This document shows positions 10,024-18,440 of a stretch of DNA of 64,000 nucleotides, piece after piece. The notes under the pieces were generated by a model, which saw nothing but the letters and a program-made list of their open reading frames with translations, was not told where the DNA came from and searched no databases. A program made the position numbers and the translations under genes. Location of the stretch: contig NZ_JAFMZQ010000001.1 of assembly GCF_024436415.1 (NCBI RefSeq), positions 1,178,001 through 1,242,000 of the forward strand, in the 5' to 3' direction. Position 1 is the first letter of the stretch. Every line of letters starts with the position of its first letter. Source of the stretch: Pedobacter deserti (GTDB lineage: Bacteria; Bacteroidota; Bacteroidia; Sphingobacteriales; Sphingobacteriaceae).

Positions 10024-11103
10024 CTAATTGGCGTCATCCTTAAGGTCGAACGCCGTTTCCACAACCTTTCCGCCGGTCCTCAATTGCGACTTCAACATAT
10101 CCTCCTGTTCTCTCCGGTTGTTTGAAATGTGGATGGCAGCAAATATCGCCTCCATAAAGGATGAGGGGTCTGCTAAATTCTTCCCCGCAATATCGAAACC
10201 AGTCCCGTGGTCTGGCGAAGTACGGATGATCTTTAATCCGGCAGTGTAGTTGATCCCACGGCCGAATGCAATGGTTTTAAACGGGATAAGACCCTGGTCG
10301 TGGTACATCGCCAATACGGCATCAAATTGCTTGTAAAGTGCATTACCGAAGAAGCCATCTGCCGGATATGGGCCGAAGCAAATAATTCCTTTATCAAAAG
10401 CATCCTGTATTGCCGGTGAAATGATCTCGGCATCTTCTTTCCCCAGCAGACCGTTGTCGCCGGCATGAGGGTTCAAGCCGAGTACAGCAATTTTAGGCTT
10501 TTCGATCCAGAAGTCCTTTTTCAAACTCTCGTTCATGAGTTTCAGCTTATGGACGATCTTTTCCCGGCTGATGTTAGCAGCAACTTCGTTCACCGGAATG
10601 TGGCCGGTTACCACGCCAACGCGAAGGCTGTCGCTAATCATGAACATCAGCACATTTTTGTCGCCGCTGCGTTGCTGTAAATATTCTGTATGGCCCGGAA
10701 AGTTGAAATTCTCAGCCTGTATATTGTGTTTGTTGATCGGTGCCGTAACCAGCGCGTCAATTTCTCCTGCCAGCAGGTCGTTCATCGCTTTTTCCAAAGA
10801 GATGAGTGCGTATTTTCCACCTATTTGTGTCGACTGTCCAAGTTCAAGTTTTACGTCCTCTTCCCAACAGTTCACCAAATTGGCTTTTTTAGGGTTCGCC
10901 GCACCCGCGTCACTAATCACATTGAAATTAAAATCATGCATGCCGAGCGCTTTGCGGTGGTAGGAAACAACTTTTGTGTGGCCATATACCACTGGTGTGC
11001 AATAATCCAGTATCCTGGCCTCCGAAAGTGATTTCATGATAACTTCTAACCCGATGCCATTAATATCGCCTATAGATATGCCGATTTTGATTTTACTACT
11101 CAT
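10024..11103 (-). CDS. pdxA: 4-hydroxythreonine-4-phosphate dehydrogenase
   Basis: The protein has the PdxA signatures: IGISIGDINGIGLEV at the N terminus, the metal-binding GHTEYLQ, MYHDQGLIP and SPDHGTGFDIAGK histidine motifs. PdxA oxidises 4-phosphohydroxy-threonine in the DXP-dependent route to pyridoxal 5-phosphate. I chose ATG at 11103 (MSSKIKIG); another ATG sits two codons upstream at 11109. It is divergent from ksgA with about 90 bp between them and probably leads the transcript running into DUF177-rpmF-plsX. Confidence 0.94.
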   Translation of the reverse strand: MSSKIKIGISIGDINGIGLEVIMKSLSEARILDYCTPVVYGHTKVVSYHRKALGMHDFNFNVISDAGAANPKKANLVNCWEEDVKLELGQSTQIGGKYALISLEKAMNDLLAGEIDALVTAPINKHNIQAENFNFPGHTEYLQQRSGDKNVLMFMISDSLRVGVVTGHIPVNEVAANISREKIVHKLKLMNESLKKDFWIEKPKIAVLGLNPHAGDNGLLGKEDAEIISPAIQDAFDKGIICFGPYPADGFFGNALYKQFDAVLAMYHDQGLIPFKTIAFGRGINYTAGLKIIRTSPDHGTGFDIAGKNLADPSSFMEAIFAAIHISNNRREQEDMLKSQLRTGGKVVETAFDLKDDAN

Positions 11104-11198
11104 GCGCACAAATTTAGCGCAAATTACAGATTTACGCGTAAACTTAGGCCGATACTGGCAAATGTTTGCTTATTTTGTAACAGATAAATACACGGGAT

Positions 11199-11984
11199 AT
11201 GAGTTTGGTAAAGGCAAAAAAACACTTGGGGCAGCACTTTTTGACAGACAAAAATATTGCGGCAAAAATTGTCAGCAGCCTGATCCATACGAATCAATAT
11301 AAGCATGTCCTTGAAGTTGGTCCGGGTATGGGGATTCTTTCCGATATATTGCTTGAGCGCTCCGACCTGGAGGCCTTCCTTATAGATATCGACACGGAGT
11401 CCTATCATTTTTTAAATCAGAAGTATCCACAGCTTGGAGATCGCCTGATAAACGGGGATTTTCTGGCGCTTAACCTATCGGCCATTTTTCACGATAAATA
11501 CGCGGTAATCGGGAACTTCCCCTATAATATTTCGTCCCAGATCCTATTTAAGATATTGGAAAACCGTCAACAGGTTGTAGAGATGGTTGGAATGTTTCAA
11601 AAGGAGGTCGCCGAGCGCTGCGCTTCCAAAGCAGGTACCAAAGAGTATGGCATCCTGAGTGTACTCATTCAGGCCTACTATAATATAGAGTATTTGTTTA
11701 CGGTAAAACCCGGCACATTCAACCCGCCGCCTAAAGTCAACTCCGGTGTTATCCGGCTTAGCAGAAACGAGGTAGAAACGCTTCCCTGCGACGAAAAGCT
11801 GTTTTGGCGGACCGTAAAAGCGGGATTTAATCAAAGAAGGAAGACCTTGAGGAATGCACTTTCCTCGCTTATACCTAAAGATAGGATGGACACGAATCCG
11901 TTCTTCGATAAACGAGCCGAACAGCTCACAGTGGCCGATTTCATTGCGTTAACACAACACCTCAGTAAACTTGCAGCAGCCTGA
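11199..11984 (+). CDS. rsmA: 16S rRNA dimethyladenosine transferase
   Basis: The 261-aa protein shows the KsgA/RsmA motif order: KKHLGQHFLTDKNI at the N terminus, the SAM-binding EVGPGMGILSDIL loop, and the catalytic motif IV GNFPYNISSQILFKI. The C-terminal FNQRRKTLRNAL helix is also typical. It dimethylates two adjacent adenines in helix 45 of 16S rRNA late in small-subunit assembly. The next gene starts 3 bp after its stop, so the two are likely co-transcribed. Confidence 0.95.
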   Translation: MSLVKAKKHLGQHFLTDKNIAAKIVSSLIHTNQYKHVLEVGPGMGILSDILLERSDLEAFLIDIDTESYHFLNQKYPQLGDRLINGDFLALNLSAIFHDKYAVIGNFPYNISSQILFKILENRQQVVEMVGMFQKEVAERCASKAGTKEYGILSVLIQAYYNIEYLFTVKPGTFNPPPKVNSGVIRLSRNEVETLPCDEKLFWRTVKAGFNQRRKTLRNALSSLIPKDRMDTNPFFDKRAEQLTVADFIALTQHLSKLAAA

Positions 11985-11987
11985 ATC

Positions 11988-12914
11988 ATGAATAAAGGAA
12001 AAATTTTAATCGTGGATGATCTCCATCCGGTGTTTAAGCAACGGGCGGAGGACATGGGATATGTGGTAGATGATGAACCTCAGATCACCAGGGCCGAAAC
12101 AGTCGCCAGAATTCCGGACTACGAGGGAATTGCCGTAAGGACGAAGTTCAAAATAGATCAGGAGATTTTTGACCGGGGCCGGAAACTTAAGTTTGTAGCC
12201 CGGGCAGGAGCAGGGCTGGATAACATTGACGTAAAGATCGCCCAAGCGCGTGGCATTAAGCTCCTTGCCGCCAACGAAGGAAATATGGATGCTGTGGGTG
12301 AACATGCGCTGGGGATGCTTCTTGCCATGATGAATAATTTCCGGAAAGCAGATATGGAAATAAGGCAGGGGGTGTGGGACAGGGAAGGCAACCGCGGATA
12401 CGAACTAAAAGGCAAGACAGTTGGTATCATAGGTTACGGTCATATGGGCCAAAGTTTTGCCCGGCGCTTGTCAGGATTTGGAGTACAGGTGATTGCCTAT
12501 GATAAGTATAAGACAGCGTTTTCCGATGAATACGCCCGTGAGGTTAGTATGGAAGAAATTGTGAAGCACAGTGATGTTCTAAGTCTCCACATCCCGCTAA
12601 CTGCCGAGACGCGTCAGATGGTCGATGATGAATACTTCTTTCATTTCCGTAAGCCTATTTTCTTCATTAATACGGCCCGTGGGGAAATCGTCAGCATCCA
12701 ATCGGTACTAAATGCCCTTAAGTCTGGCAAGGTAATCGGTGCGGGGCTCGATGTCCTGCAAACCGAGAAATTTCCGGGACTTGCACAGCAAGACTGGTAT
12801 TCGGAACTTATCAGTAACGACCGCGTATTACTCACGCCACACGTGGGCGGGTGGACCTTCGAATCTTACCGGAAAATCTCCGAAGTGCTGGCAGAAAAAC
12901 TGAGCACGATCTGA
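11988..12914 (+). CDS. D-2-hydroxyacid dehydrogenase (phosphoglycerate dehydrogenase-like)
   Basis: The 308-aa protein follows the D-isomer-specific 2-hydroxyacid dehydrogenase fold: an N-terminal substrate half with VARAGAGLDNIDV, a Rossmann NAD-binding half with VGIIGYGHMGQSFARRL (about residues 146-162), then INTARGEIV and LTPHVGGWT carrying catalytic Arg and His. It lacks the C-terminal ACT domain of long SerA forms, so it is the short type. 3-Phosphoglycerate is the likeliest substrate, but glyoxylate/hydroxypyruvate-type substrates cannot be excluded. It follows rsmA directly and ends before a terminator. Confidence 0.85.
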   Translation: MNKGKILIVDDLHPVFKQRAEDMGYVVDDEPQITRAETVARIPDYEGIAVRTKFKIDQEIFDRGRKLKFVARAGAGLDNIDVKIAQARGIKLLAANEGNMDAVGEHALGMLLAMMNNFRKADMEIRQGVWDREGNRGYELKGKTVGIIGYGHMGQSFARRLSGFGVQVIAYDKYKTAFSDEYAREVSMEEIVKHSDVLSLHIPLTAETRQMVDDEYFFHFRKPIFFINTARGEIVSIQSVLNALKSGKVIGAGLDVLQTEKFPGLAQQDWYSELISNDRVLLTPHVGGWTFESYRKISEVLAEKLSTI

Positions 12915-12966
12915 CAAAATAATTTGGTTTTCTGAAGATACCCGGTTATCTTCGTTTCAATTCAAG

Positions 12967-13010
12967 CAAGACTATGTAGGCAAATGCCCGTATAGTCTTG
13001 TTTGTTTTTT
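12967..13010 (+). terminator. Rho-independent terminator before greA
   Basis: A 9-bp perfect stem (CAAGACTAT at 12967-12975 with ATAGTCTTG at 12992-13000) plus an inner GGCA/TGCC-type pairing is followed by TTTGTTTTTT. It lies between the hydroxyacid dehydrogenase and greA on the plus strand and should end the rsmA transcript. Confidence 0.7.
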
Positions 13011-13036
13011 ATAGTAACTAATAAATTAACAGAGCT

Positions 13037-13510
13037 ATGACAGATGTAACTTATTACACCCAGGAGGGGTTAGATAAACTGAAAGAGGAACTGCAATATT
13101 TGAAGACTACAGGACGTCAGCAAATATCTAAAGCGATAGCTGAGGCCAGGGATAAGGGGGATCTTTCGGAGAACGCAGAATACGATGCAGCAAAGGAGGC
13201 ACAGGGGTTACACGAGGCTAAAATAGCTAAACTGGAGGCAACGCTTTCTACTGCCCGGCTGATCGACGAGTCAAAGCTCGACACATCAAAGGTGCTTGCC
13301 CTATCCATAGTGAAGATAAAAAATGTTAAGAATGGTGCCACGATGTCTTACCAGTTGGTTGCCGAATCGGAGGCCGATCTTAAAACAGGGAAGATCTCCG
13401 TTAAGTCGCCAATAGCCCAGGGCCTGTTAGGTAAGTCGGTAGGAGACAAGACCGAAATACAGGTTCCTGCCGGAAAACTGGAATTCGAAATACTGGAGAT
13501 CAGCAGATAG
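13037..13510 (+). CDS. greA: Transcription elongation factor GreA
   Basis: The 157-aa protein has the standard GreA length and domains: an N-terminal antiparallel coiled coil with the acidic hairpin tip motif DKGDLSENAEYDAAKEAQ (about residues 36-53), which enters the RNA polymerase secondary channel, and a C-terminal FKBP-like globular domain (about 80-157). It stimulates cleavage of backtracked transcripts. It is followed 4 bp later by the HIT gene, a common Bacteroidota pairing. Confidence 0.96.
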   Translation: MTDVTYYTQEGLDKLKEELQYLKTTGRQQISKAIAEARDKGDLSENAEYDAAKEAQGLHEAKIAKLEATLSTARLIDESKLDTSKVLALSIVKIKNVKNGATMSYQLVAESEADLKTGKISVKSPIAQGLLGKSVGDKTEIQVPAGKLEFEILEISR

Positions 13511-13514
13511 CATT

Positions 13515-13916
13515 ATGGCAAGTATTTTTTCAAAGATTGCCGACCGGGAGATTCCAGCCCATATCGTAGCTGAAACCACAGAGTTTATGGCCTTTCTGGA
13601 TGTTAATCCCCTGGTTATGGGTCATGTTCTTGTTATTCCAAAAAAAGAGATAGACTACATTTTCGATATGGATGAGGAAAGCTATTTCGGCCTTACCTTG
13701 TTCGCGAAGATCGTGGCAACCGGACTAAAGGAAGCATTCCCATGCCGGAAAGTGGGGGTGGCCGTAATCGGTCTTGAGGTTCCTCATGTGCATATCCACC
13801 TGATCCCGATGAACGATGTCAGCGATATGAACTTCAGTCGGCCTAAACTTAGCCCTAGCAAGGAGGAGTTGGAAGAAGCCGCCGCCAAAATAAAAGCTTG
13901 TCTTCGGGAAGATTAA
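13515..13916 (+). CDS. HIT-family nucleotide-binding protein
   Basis: The 133-aa protein contains the histidine triad HVHIHLIP (His91, His93, His95) and the DVNPLVMGHVLVIPK strand typical of HINT/HIT hydrolases. Such proteins cleave nucleotide-phosphoramidates or dinucleoside polyphosphates; the in vivo substrate is not known. It lies in an apparent operon with greA. Its stop region overlaps the convergent MazG-like gene by 4 bp. Confidence 0.9.
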   Translation: MASIFSKIADREIPAHIVAETTEFMAFLDVNPLVMGHVLVIPKKEIDYIFDMDEESYFGLTLFAKIVATGLKEAFPCRKVGVAVIGLEVPHVHIHLIPMNDVSDMNFSRPKLSPSKEELEEAAAKIKACLRED

Positions 13917-14239
13917 GTGAGCTTCTCATTGTTCCTGTGTCTCTCGGCGTCCCGGATTTCCTTCTTTTGCAGGTTTTGCTCAAGAGCTTCCGTAAGATCG
14001 ATTCCCGTCTGGTTAGCCAGGCAGATTAACACAAACAGGACATCAGCCATTTCGTCGGGTAAGTTAACCGCCTCGTCGCTTTTCTTGAACGACTGTTCGC
14101 CATATTTACGGGCCATGATGCGCGCGACTTCGCCAACCTCTTCCATCAGAATCGCTGTGTTGGTCAACTCGTTAAAATACCGGATACCCGTAGTGTTTAT
14201 CCACTGATCTACCGTTTCCTGTGCTTCTTTGATCGTCAT
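13913..14239 (-). CDS. MazG-like nucleotide pyrophosphohydrolase
   Basis: A 108-aa all-alpha NTP-PPase with the metal-binding pattern LMEEVGEVAR (EExxE, about residues 31-40) and DEMADVLFVL (ExxD type, about 61-70), as in short MazG/iMazG/dCTPase-like proteins. Members hydrolyse NTPs or dNTPs to monophosphates for pool cleansing. The minus-strand run dtd-MazG follows rsgA and the proteins look like housekeeping or translation-quality functions. Confidence 0.85.
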   Translation of the reverse strand: MTIKEAQETVDQWINTTGIRYFNELTNTAILMEEVGEVARIMARKYGEQSFKKSDEAVNLPDEMADVLFVLICLANQTGIDLTEALEQNLQKKEIRDAERHRNNEKLT

Positions 14240-14270
14240 ATGCCTAAGTTAAAAAATAATGTACAAGCCG

Positions 14271-14723
14271 CTACTCCCTGTTGTGCGTATCTACTATGAT
14301 AGTCACCGGCCCGTCGTTAACTAAACTGATTTTCATATCCGCTCCAAATATTCCGGTTTGCACGGTCCTCCCCGAAATCGCTGAAAGCCGCTCAATCATA
14401 AGTTCGTAGAGCGGAATGGCTTTCTCCGGACGTGCGGCCCGCGTAAAGCCCGGACGGTTACCCTTTCTGGTGGCGGCAAACAAGGTAAACTGGCTGATCA
14501 GCAAGATATCACCACCAACATCTGTAAGCGATTTGTTCATCATGCCCTGCTCGTCGGAAAAAATTCTCATGTTGACAATTTTTGCGGCCAGCCAGTCGAG
14601 ATCATCCCTGCCATCAGCATCCTCTATCCCTAATAACACCACCAAGCCTGTACCGATAGCGCCGGTTGCCGCGTCACCAACTACACAGCTTGCTTCAGAA
14701 ACTCTTTGTATAACGGCTCTCAT
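14271..14723 (-). CDS. dtd: D-aminoacyl-tRNA deacylase
   Basis: The 150-aa protein has the DTD signature start MRAVIQRVSEASCVV, the SQFTLFA active-site motif (about residues 77-83) and the C-terminal NDGPVTI Gly-cisPro loop. DTD removes D-amino acids, and glycine, mischarged on tRNA. It lies 17 bp downstream of rsgA and 31 bp before the MazG-like gene on the same strand. Confidence 0.95.
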   Translation of the reverse strand: MRAVIQRVSEASCVVGDAATGAIGTGLVVLLGIEDADGRDDLDWLAAKIVNMRIFSDEQGMMNKSLTDVGGDILLISQFTLFAATRKGNRPGFTRAARPEKAIPLYELMIERLSAISGRTVQTGIFGADMKISLVNDGPVTIIVDTHNRE

Positions 14724-14740
14724 TGTTTAATCCTATTTAA

Positions 14741-15661
14741 CTAGGCTCTGGTATCATGACCATGATAGATGCTTAGGTAACTTTCATAGCGGCTTAATTC
14801 CATTTCCCCTTGTTCCACAGCCTTGATCACAGCGCAGCCCGGTTCGTTTACATGACGGCAGTTATTGAAACGGCAGTCATGCATCAGCTCACGGATCTCC
14901 CGGAAATAGTGACCAAGTTCCTCTTTACCGATATCAAAAATTCCGAGTTCCCGGATGCCAGGCGTGTCAATCAAAAAACCGCCAAAAGGGAGTTCATGCA
15001 TCTCTGCAAAGGTGGTTGTATGCTGGCCTTTATCCGTTGCTTCAGAAACATCACCGGTCTTTATTTCCATTCCCGGCATCAATGCATTGATCAGGCTGGA
15101 CTTGCCTACGCCTGAATGACCCGAAAAAAGCGTGGTCTTATCCTTAAGTAGGGACTGTATCAGCGGGATATTTGTGCCTTCGAGGGCCGACACCGAATAA
15201 CAAGGATAACCAATATTTTCATAGATTGACGCATAGGTGGCTAACACTTTTAGCCCTTCTTCATGAAACAGGTCAAGCTTGTTGAAAATAAGCACAGCAG
15301 GAATGTCGTACGCTTCCGCCGTTGCCAGAAAACGGTCGATAAACCCAAGAGAGGTTCTTGGCGAAGCCAGTGTAACCACCAAAAATGCCTGATCCATGTT
15401 TGCCGCAATGATCTGGGCCTGGCGCGACAGATTAATCGACTTACGGATGATGTAGTTTTTACGTTCATGCAGGCGGTCGATCACCCCTCTATCCGAATTC
15501 GGTTCAAGTTCAAAATCTACAATATCGCCTACTGCAATAGGATTGGTGGTCTGTATGCCCTTAATCCTGAACTTACCCTTGATCCGGCAATCATAATCCT
15601 GCCCCGATTCCGTTCGGACCTGGTACCAGCTTCCTGTCGATTTAATCACTAATCCTTGCAT
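14741..15661 (-). CDS. rsgA: Ribosome small subunit-dependent GTPase A
   Basis: The 306-aa protein has the RsgA order: N-terminal OB fold, circularly permuted GTPase with FNKLDL (G4) preceding [14 protein letters not shown] (G1, about residues 180-193) and DTPGIRELGI (G3), and a C-terminal zinc segment CRFNNCRHVNEPGC. It checks late 30S assembly. Transcription is divergent from the threonine operon leader; the roughly 300-bp gap holds the thr promoter and attenuator. Confidence 0.95.
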   Translation of the reverse strand: MQGLVIKSTGSWYQVRTESGQDYDCRIKGKFRIKGIQTTNPIAVGDIVDFELEPNSDRGVIDRLHERKNYIIRKSINLSRQAQIIAANMDQAFLVVTLASPRTSLGFIDRFLATAEAYDIPAVLIFNKLDLFHEEGLKVLATYASIYENIGYPCYSVSALEGTNIPLIQSLLKDKTTLFSGHSGVGKSSLINALMPGMEIKTGDVSEATDKGQHTTTFAEMHELPFGGFLIDTPGIRELGIFDIGKEELGHYFREIRELMHDCRFNNCRHVNEPGCAVIKAVEQGEMELSRYESYLSIYHGHDTRA

Positions 15662-15763
15662 ATTCTTCTGTAAAGGTATTTATTATCAAGCCGAGTAACA
15701 AGACAAATGCCATTGCTGCAGATGATGCCGTCGAGGTATTCAGGAAATACTTTAAAATATTAG

Positions 15764-15794
15764 TTGCGAATTCAAAAAATATAACTTTACTTTG
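15764..15794 (+). promoter_or_regulatory. Candidate Bacteroidota promoter of the thr operon
   Basis: TTG at 15764-15766 and TACTTTG at 15788-15794 are 21 nt apart and resemble the Bacteroidota -33 TTG / -7 TAnnTTTG promoter with one base missing in the -7 box. Transcription would begin near 15800, about 20 nt before the leader-peptide ATG. No other better match was seen in the gap. Confidence 0.4.
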
Positions 15795-15822
15795 AGGAAC
15801 AGCACTTAGTGTACAATTTACA

Positions 15823-15891
15823 ATGTATTTAAACTCATCAATTATTACCATTATTATTACCGCCGGGATATTTCCGGGGAAGGTATGCTAG
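15823..15891 (+). CDS. thrL: Thr operon leader peptide (Ile/Thr-rich)
   Basis: A 22-codon open reading frame ends just upstream of a terminator in front of thrA. Its sequence is MYLNSSIITIIITAGIFPGK then VC; codons 7-13 read Ile-Ile-Thr-Ile-Ile-Ile-Thr. Clusters of Thr and Ile codons are the hallmark of attenuation leaders for threonine operons, since both amino acids derive from this pathway. Ribosome stalling at codons 7-13 would leave 15877-15883 free to pair with 15926-15932 and block the terminator. This is inferred from sequence, but the combination of content, position and pairing is strong. Confidence 0.8.
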   Translation: MYLNSSIITIIITAGIFPGKVC

Positions 15892-15918
15892 TGGTGTAAC
15901 TGAATACATAAAGAACAC

Positions 15919-15954
15919 AAAGGCGCCTTCCCAAACGGAAGGCGCCTTTTTTTT
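15919..15954 (+). terminator. Attenuator terminator of the thr operon
   Basis: A perfect 13-bp GC-rich stem (15919-15931 with 15937-15949, 5-nt loop) is followed by a T run to 15954, and thrA starts at 15958, so the terminator sits immediately before the coding region. The ascending arm includes CCTTCCC (15926-15932), which is complementary to GGGAAGG (15877-15883) inside the leader-peptide frame and can form a competing antiterminator. Confidence 0.9.
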
Positions 15955-15957
15955 AAC

Positions 15958-18414
15958 ATGAAAAAAATGAATATTTTAAAATTTGGAGGTACATCGGTAG
16001 GTTCAGCAGAGCGGATCAGCACTTTACTGTCGATACTCAAATCAGAACGCATAGACCAAAAGCCGGTGGTTGTGCTATCAGCTATGAGCGGAGTAACCAA
16101 CGCTTTGCTGAGCATGGCTGAAAAGGCAAGAAATCAGGACGATTACGGCACGATGCTGAAAGAAGTAGAAGAAAGACATTTTCATGTGATTCGTACGCTA
16201 CTTCCGGCAGCAGCCCAGAATCCGGTGCTTACCAGGCTTAAGATCTATTTCAACGAACTCGAAGACATATTGCAGTCGGTGCACAATATCCGCGAACTAA
16301 GTGCGCAAACGAAAGACCTTATCCTGAGTTATGGCGAACGCTGTTCAACGGCAATGATCAGCCACATCGCTAAGCAACAATTTCCTGAGGCAGTGTTTGT
16401 AGACGGTGCTCAGGTGATCAAGACCGACAGCAATTTCGGGCAGGCAAAAGTAAACACAAACCTTACCGAGATACTTATCCGTGATTTTTACGACGCGCAT
16501 CGGGATCAAATGCTATTCGTCACCGGCTTTATCGCCAGCAACGATGAAGGCCGGATCACGACATTGGGCAGGGGAGGGAGCGACTATACTGCGGCGATAT
16601 GGGCTGCGGCATTAGACGCAGCGGAGATCCAGATCTGGACCGATGTAGACGGTATGCTGACCGCCGACCCGCGAATGGTAAAGAAGGCGTTTTCTCTTCC
16701 CGAGCTGAGTTACACGGAAGCCATGGAGCTTTCCTATTTCGGGGCAAAGGTTATATATCCGCCTACCATGATTCCGGCTTTCCTGAAAAGAATTCCTATT
16801 GTTATCCGCAACACCTTCAATGTTGATTTCTCAGGAACCTACATCCGGCATAACACAGAACCCTCCACACTGCCGATCAAAGGAATATCCTCTATCGACG
16901 AGATCAGTGTGCTCAACCTGTCGGGCAGCGGAATGGTGGGTAAAGCCGGCTTCAGTGGTCGCCTCTTTTCGTTACTCTCACGCGAGCAAGTCAACGTCGT
17001 GCTGATCACACAATCCTCATCAGAACACAGCATCACTTTTGCCGTAAAACCATCTGATTCTTTAAAAGCTTTATCACTTATCAATAAGGAGTTTGAACTG
17101 GAACTTCAGGCAAAAAAGCTGGAGTATCCGGAGGTGGAAAACGGACTTTCGGTGCTCGCTATTGTCGGTGAGAATATGAAGCGTACCCCAGGCATGTCGG
17201 GCAAGTTATTCAGTGCCCTGGGCCGTAATGGTATCAATGTCAGGGCCATCGCTCAAGGTTCATCGGAGTACAACATATCGGTAATCATCTCCAAAACAGA
17301 CCTGTCCAAGGCCGTAAATGCAGTCCACGATGCCTTTTACGCCGATCTTAAGAAAACACTGCACATCTTCTGCCTGGGTACGGGCAATATCGGCAAAACG
17401 CTCTTTAACCAGCTGCAGGAACAGATGCCTTTTCTGGCCGACAACAATGATCTGCAGGTGAAGGTAATGGGCATTAGCAATACGCGCAAAATGCACCTTA
17501 ACGCCGATGGCATTGAACTGTCGACCTGGGAAGAAGAACTGGAAAGAGAAGGTACGGCAGCTAGTCTGCCCGAATTCATCAAAAAGATGAAGTCGATGAA
17601 CCTGCCCAACTGCGTGTTTGTAGACAATACAGCCAGTCAGAACCCGATCAACCATTACCTCGACGTGCTCCAATCGAGCATCTCGGTTGTTACCTGCAAC
17701 AAAATCGGTAATTCCTCGGACTACGAGCAATATGCTTCGTTTAAGCAGGCGGCACGGACATACGGAGTCGACTTTTTCTATGAAACCAATGTAGGTGCAG
17801 GTCTCCCTATTATCCGGACGCTCAAGGATCTGATGCTGAGCGGCGATAAGATTATGCGCATTGAGGCTATTCTTTCGGGTACCATTTCTTACATTTTTAA
17901 CAACTATAAAGCGGGCAAACAATTTCACGAGGTTGTCCGCGAGGCACAAGAAAAAGGTTATACTGAGCCAGACCCGCGCGACGATTTGAATGGCAAGGAT
18001 TTTATGCGCAAGATGCTGATCCTGGCCCGCGATGCCGGGTACGCGCTCGAAGAGAAAGATATTGAACTGGAAAACATGCTTCCAGCCTCATGTATGGCCG
18101 CGGAAAGCGTAGAGGACTTTTATGTGGAACTGCAAACAAACGCAGCGTATTTCCAGGAGCTCCAAACCAGGGCTGCCACAGAGAATAAAGTGCTCAGGTA
18201 CATAGGTAAGCTGGAGCAAGGCAAGGTATCCATCAACCTGCAGATGGTGGATGAAAGTCACCCTTTCTTTACGCTTTCGGGAAGTGACAACATCATTTCC
18301 TTTACCACAAACCGATATAAAGACCGGCCGCTGGTCGTAAAGGGTCCGGGCGCAGGAGCGGAAGTTACTGCCGCTGGCGTATTTGCAGATATCATCAACG
18401 TCGGAAAAAGATAA
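15958..18414 (+). CDS. thrA: Bifunctional aspartate kinase / homoserine dehydrogenase
   Basis: The 818-aa protein fuses an aspartokinase (KFGGTSVGSAERI near residue 8; FIASNDEGRITTLGRGGSD near 190-210), paired ACT regulatory domains (about 315-460), and a homoserine dehydrogenase (Rossmann GTGNIGKT near 470, then YFYETNVGAGLPII and a C-terminal catalytic part). It performs the first and third steps of threonine/methionine synthesis. ATG at 15967 is an alternative start three codons in. Length matches the E. coli ThrA/MetL type. The upstream attenuator and the downstream thrB-thrC show a threonine-controlled operon. Confidence 0.96.
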   Translation: MKKMNILKFGGTSVGSAERISTLLSILKSERIDQKPVVVLSAMSGVTNALLSMAEKARNQDDYGTMLKEVEERHFHVIRTLLPAAAQNPVLTRLKIYFNELEDILQSVHNIRELSAQTKDLILSYGERCSTAMISHIAKQQFPEAVFVDGAQVIKTDSNFGQAKVNTNLTEILIRDFYDAHRDQMLFVTGFIASNDEGRITTLGRGGSDYTAAIWAAALDAAEIQIWTDVDGMLTADPRMVKKAFSLPELSYTEAMELSYFGAKVIYPPTMIPAFLKRIPIVIRNTFNVDFSGTYIRHNTEPSTLPIKGISSIDEISVLNLSGSGMVGKAGFSGRLFSLLSREQVNVVLITQSSSEHSITFAVKPSDSLKALSLINKEFELELQAKKLEYPEVENGLSVLAIVGENMKRTPGMSGKLFSALGRNGINVRAIAQGSSEYNISVIISKTDLSKAVNAVHDAFYADLKKTLHIFCLGTGNIGKTLFNQLQEQMPFLADNNDLQVKVMGISNTRKMHLNADGIELSTWEEELEREGTAASLPEFIKKMKSMNLPNCVFVDNTASQNPINHYLDVLQSSISVVTCNKIGNSSDYEQYASFKQAARTYGVDFFYETNVGAGLPIIRTLKDLMLSGDKIMRIEAILSGTISYIFNNYKAGKQFHEVVREAQEKGYTEPDPRDDLNGKDFMRKMLILARDAGYALEEKDIELENMLPASCMAAESVEDFYVELQTNAAYFQELQTRAATENKVLRYIGKLEQGKVSINLQMVDESHPFFTLSGSDNIISFTTNRYKDRPLVVKGPGAGAEVTAAGVFADIINVGKR

Positions 18415-18440
18415 GATTTAGAAAGACATATAATTTATAC

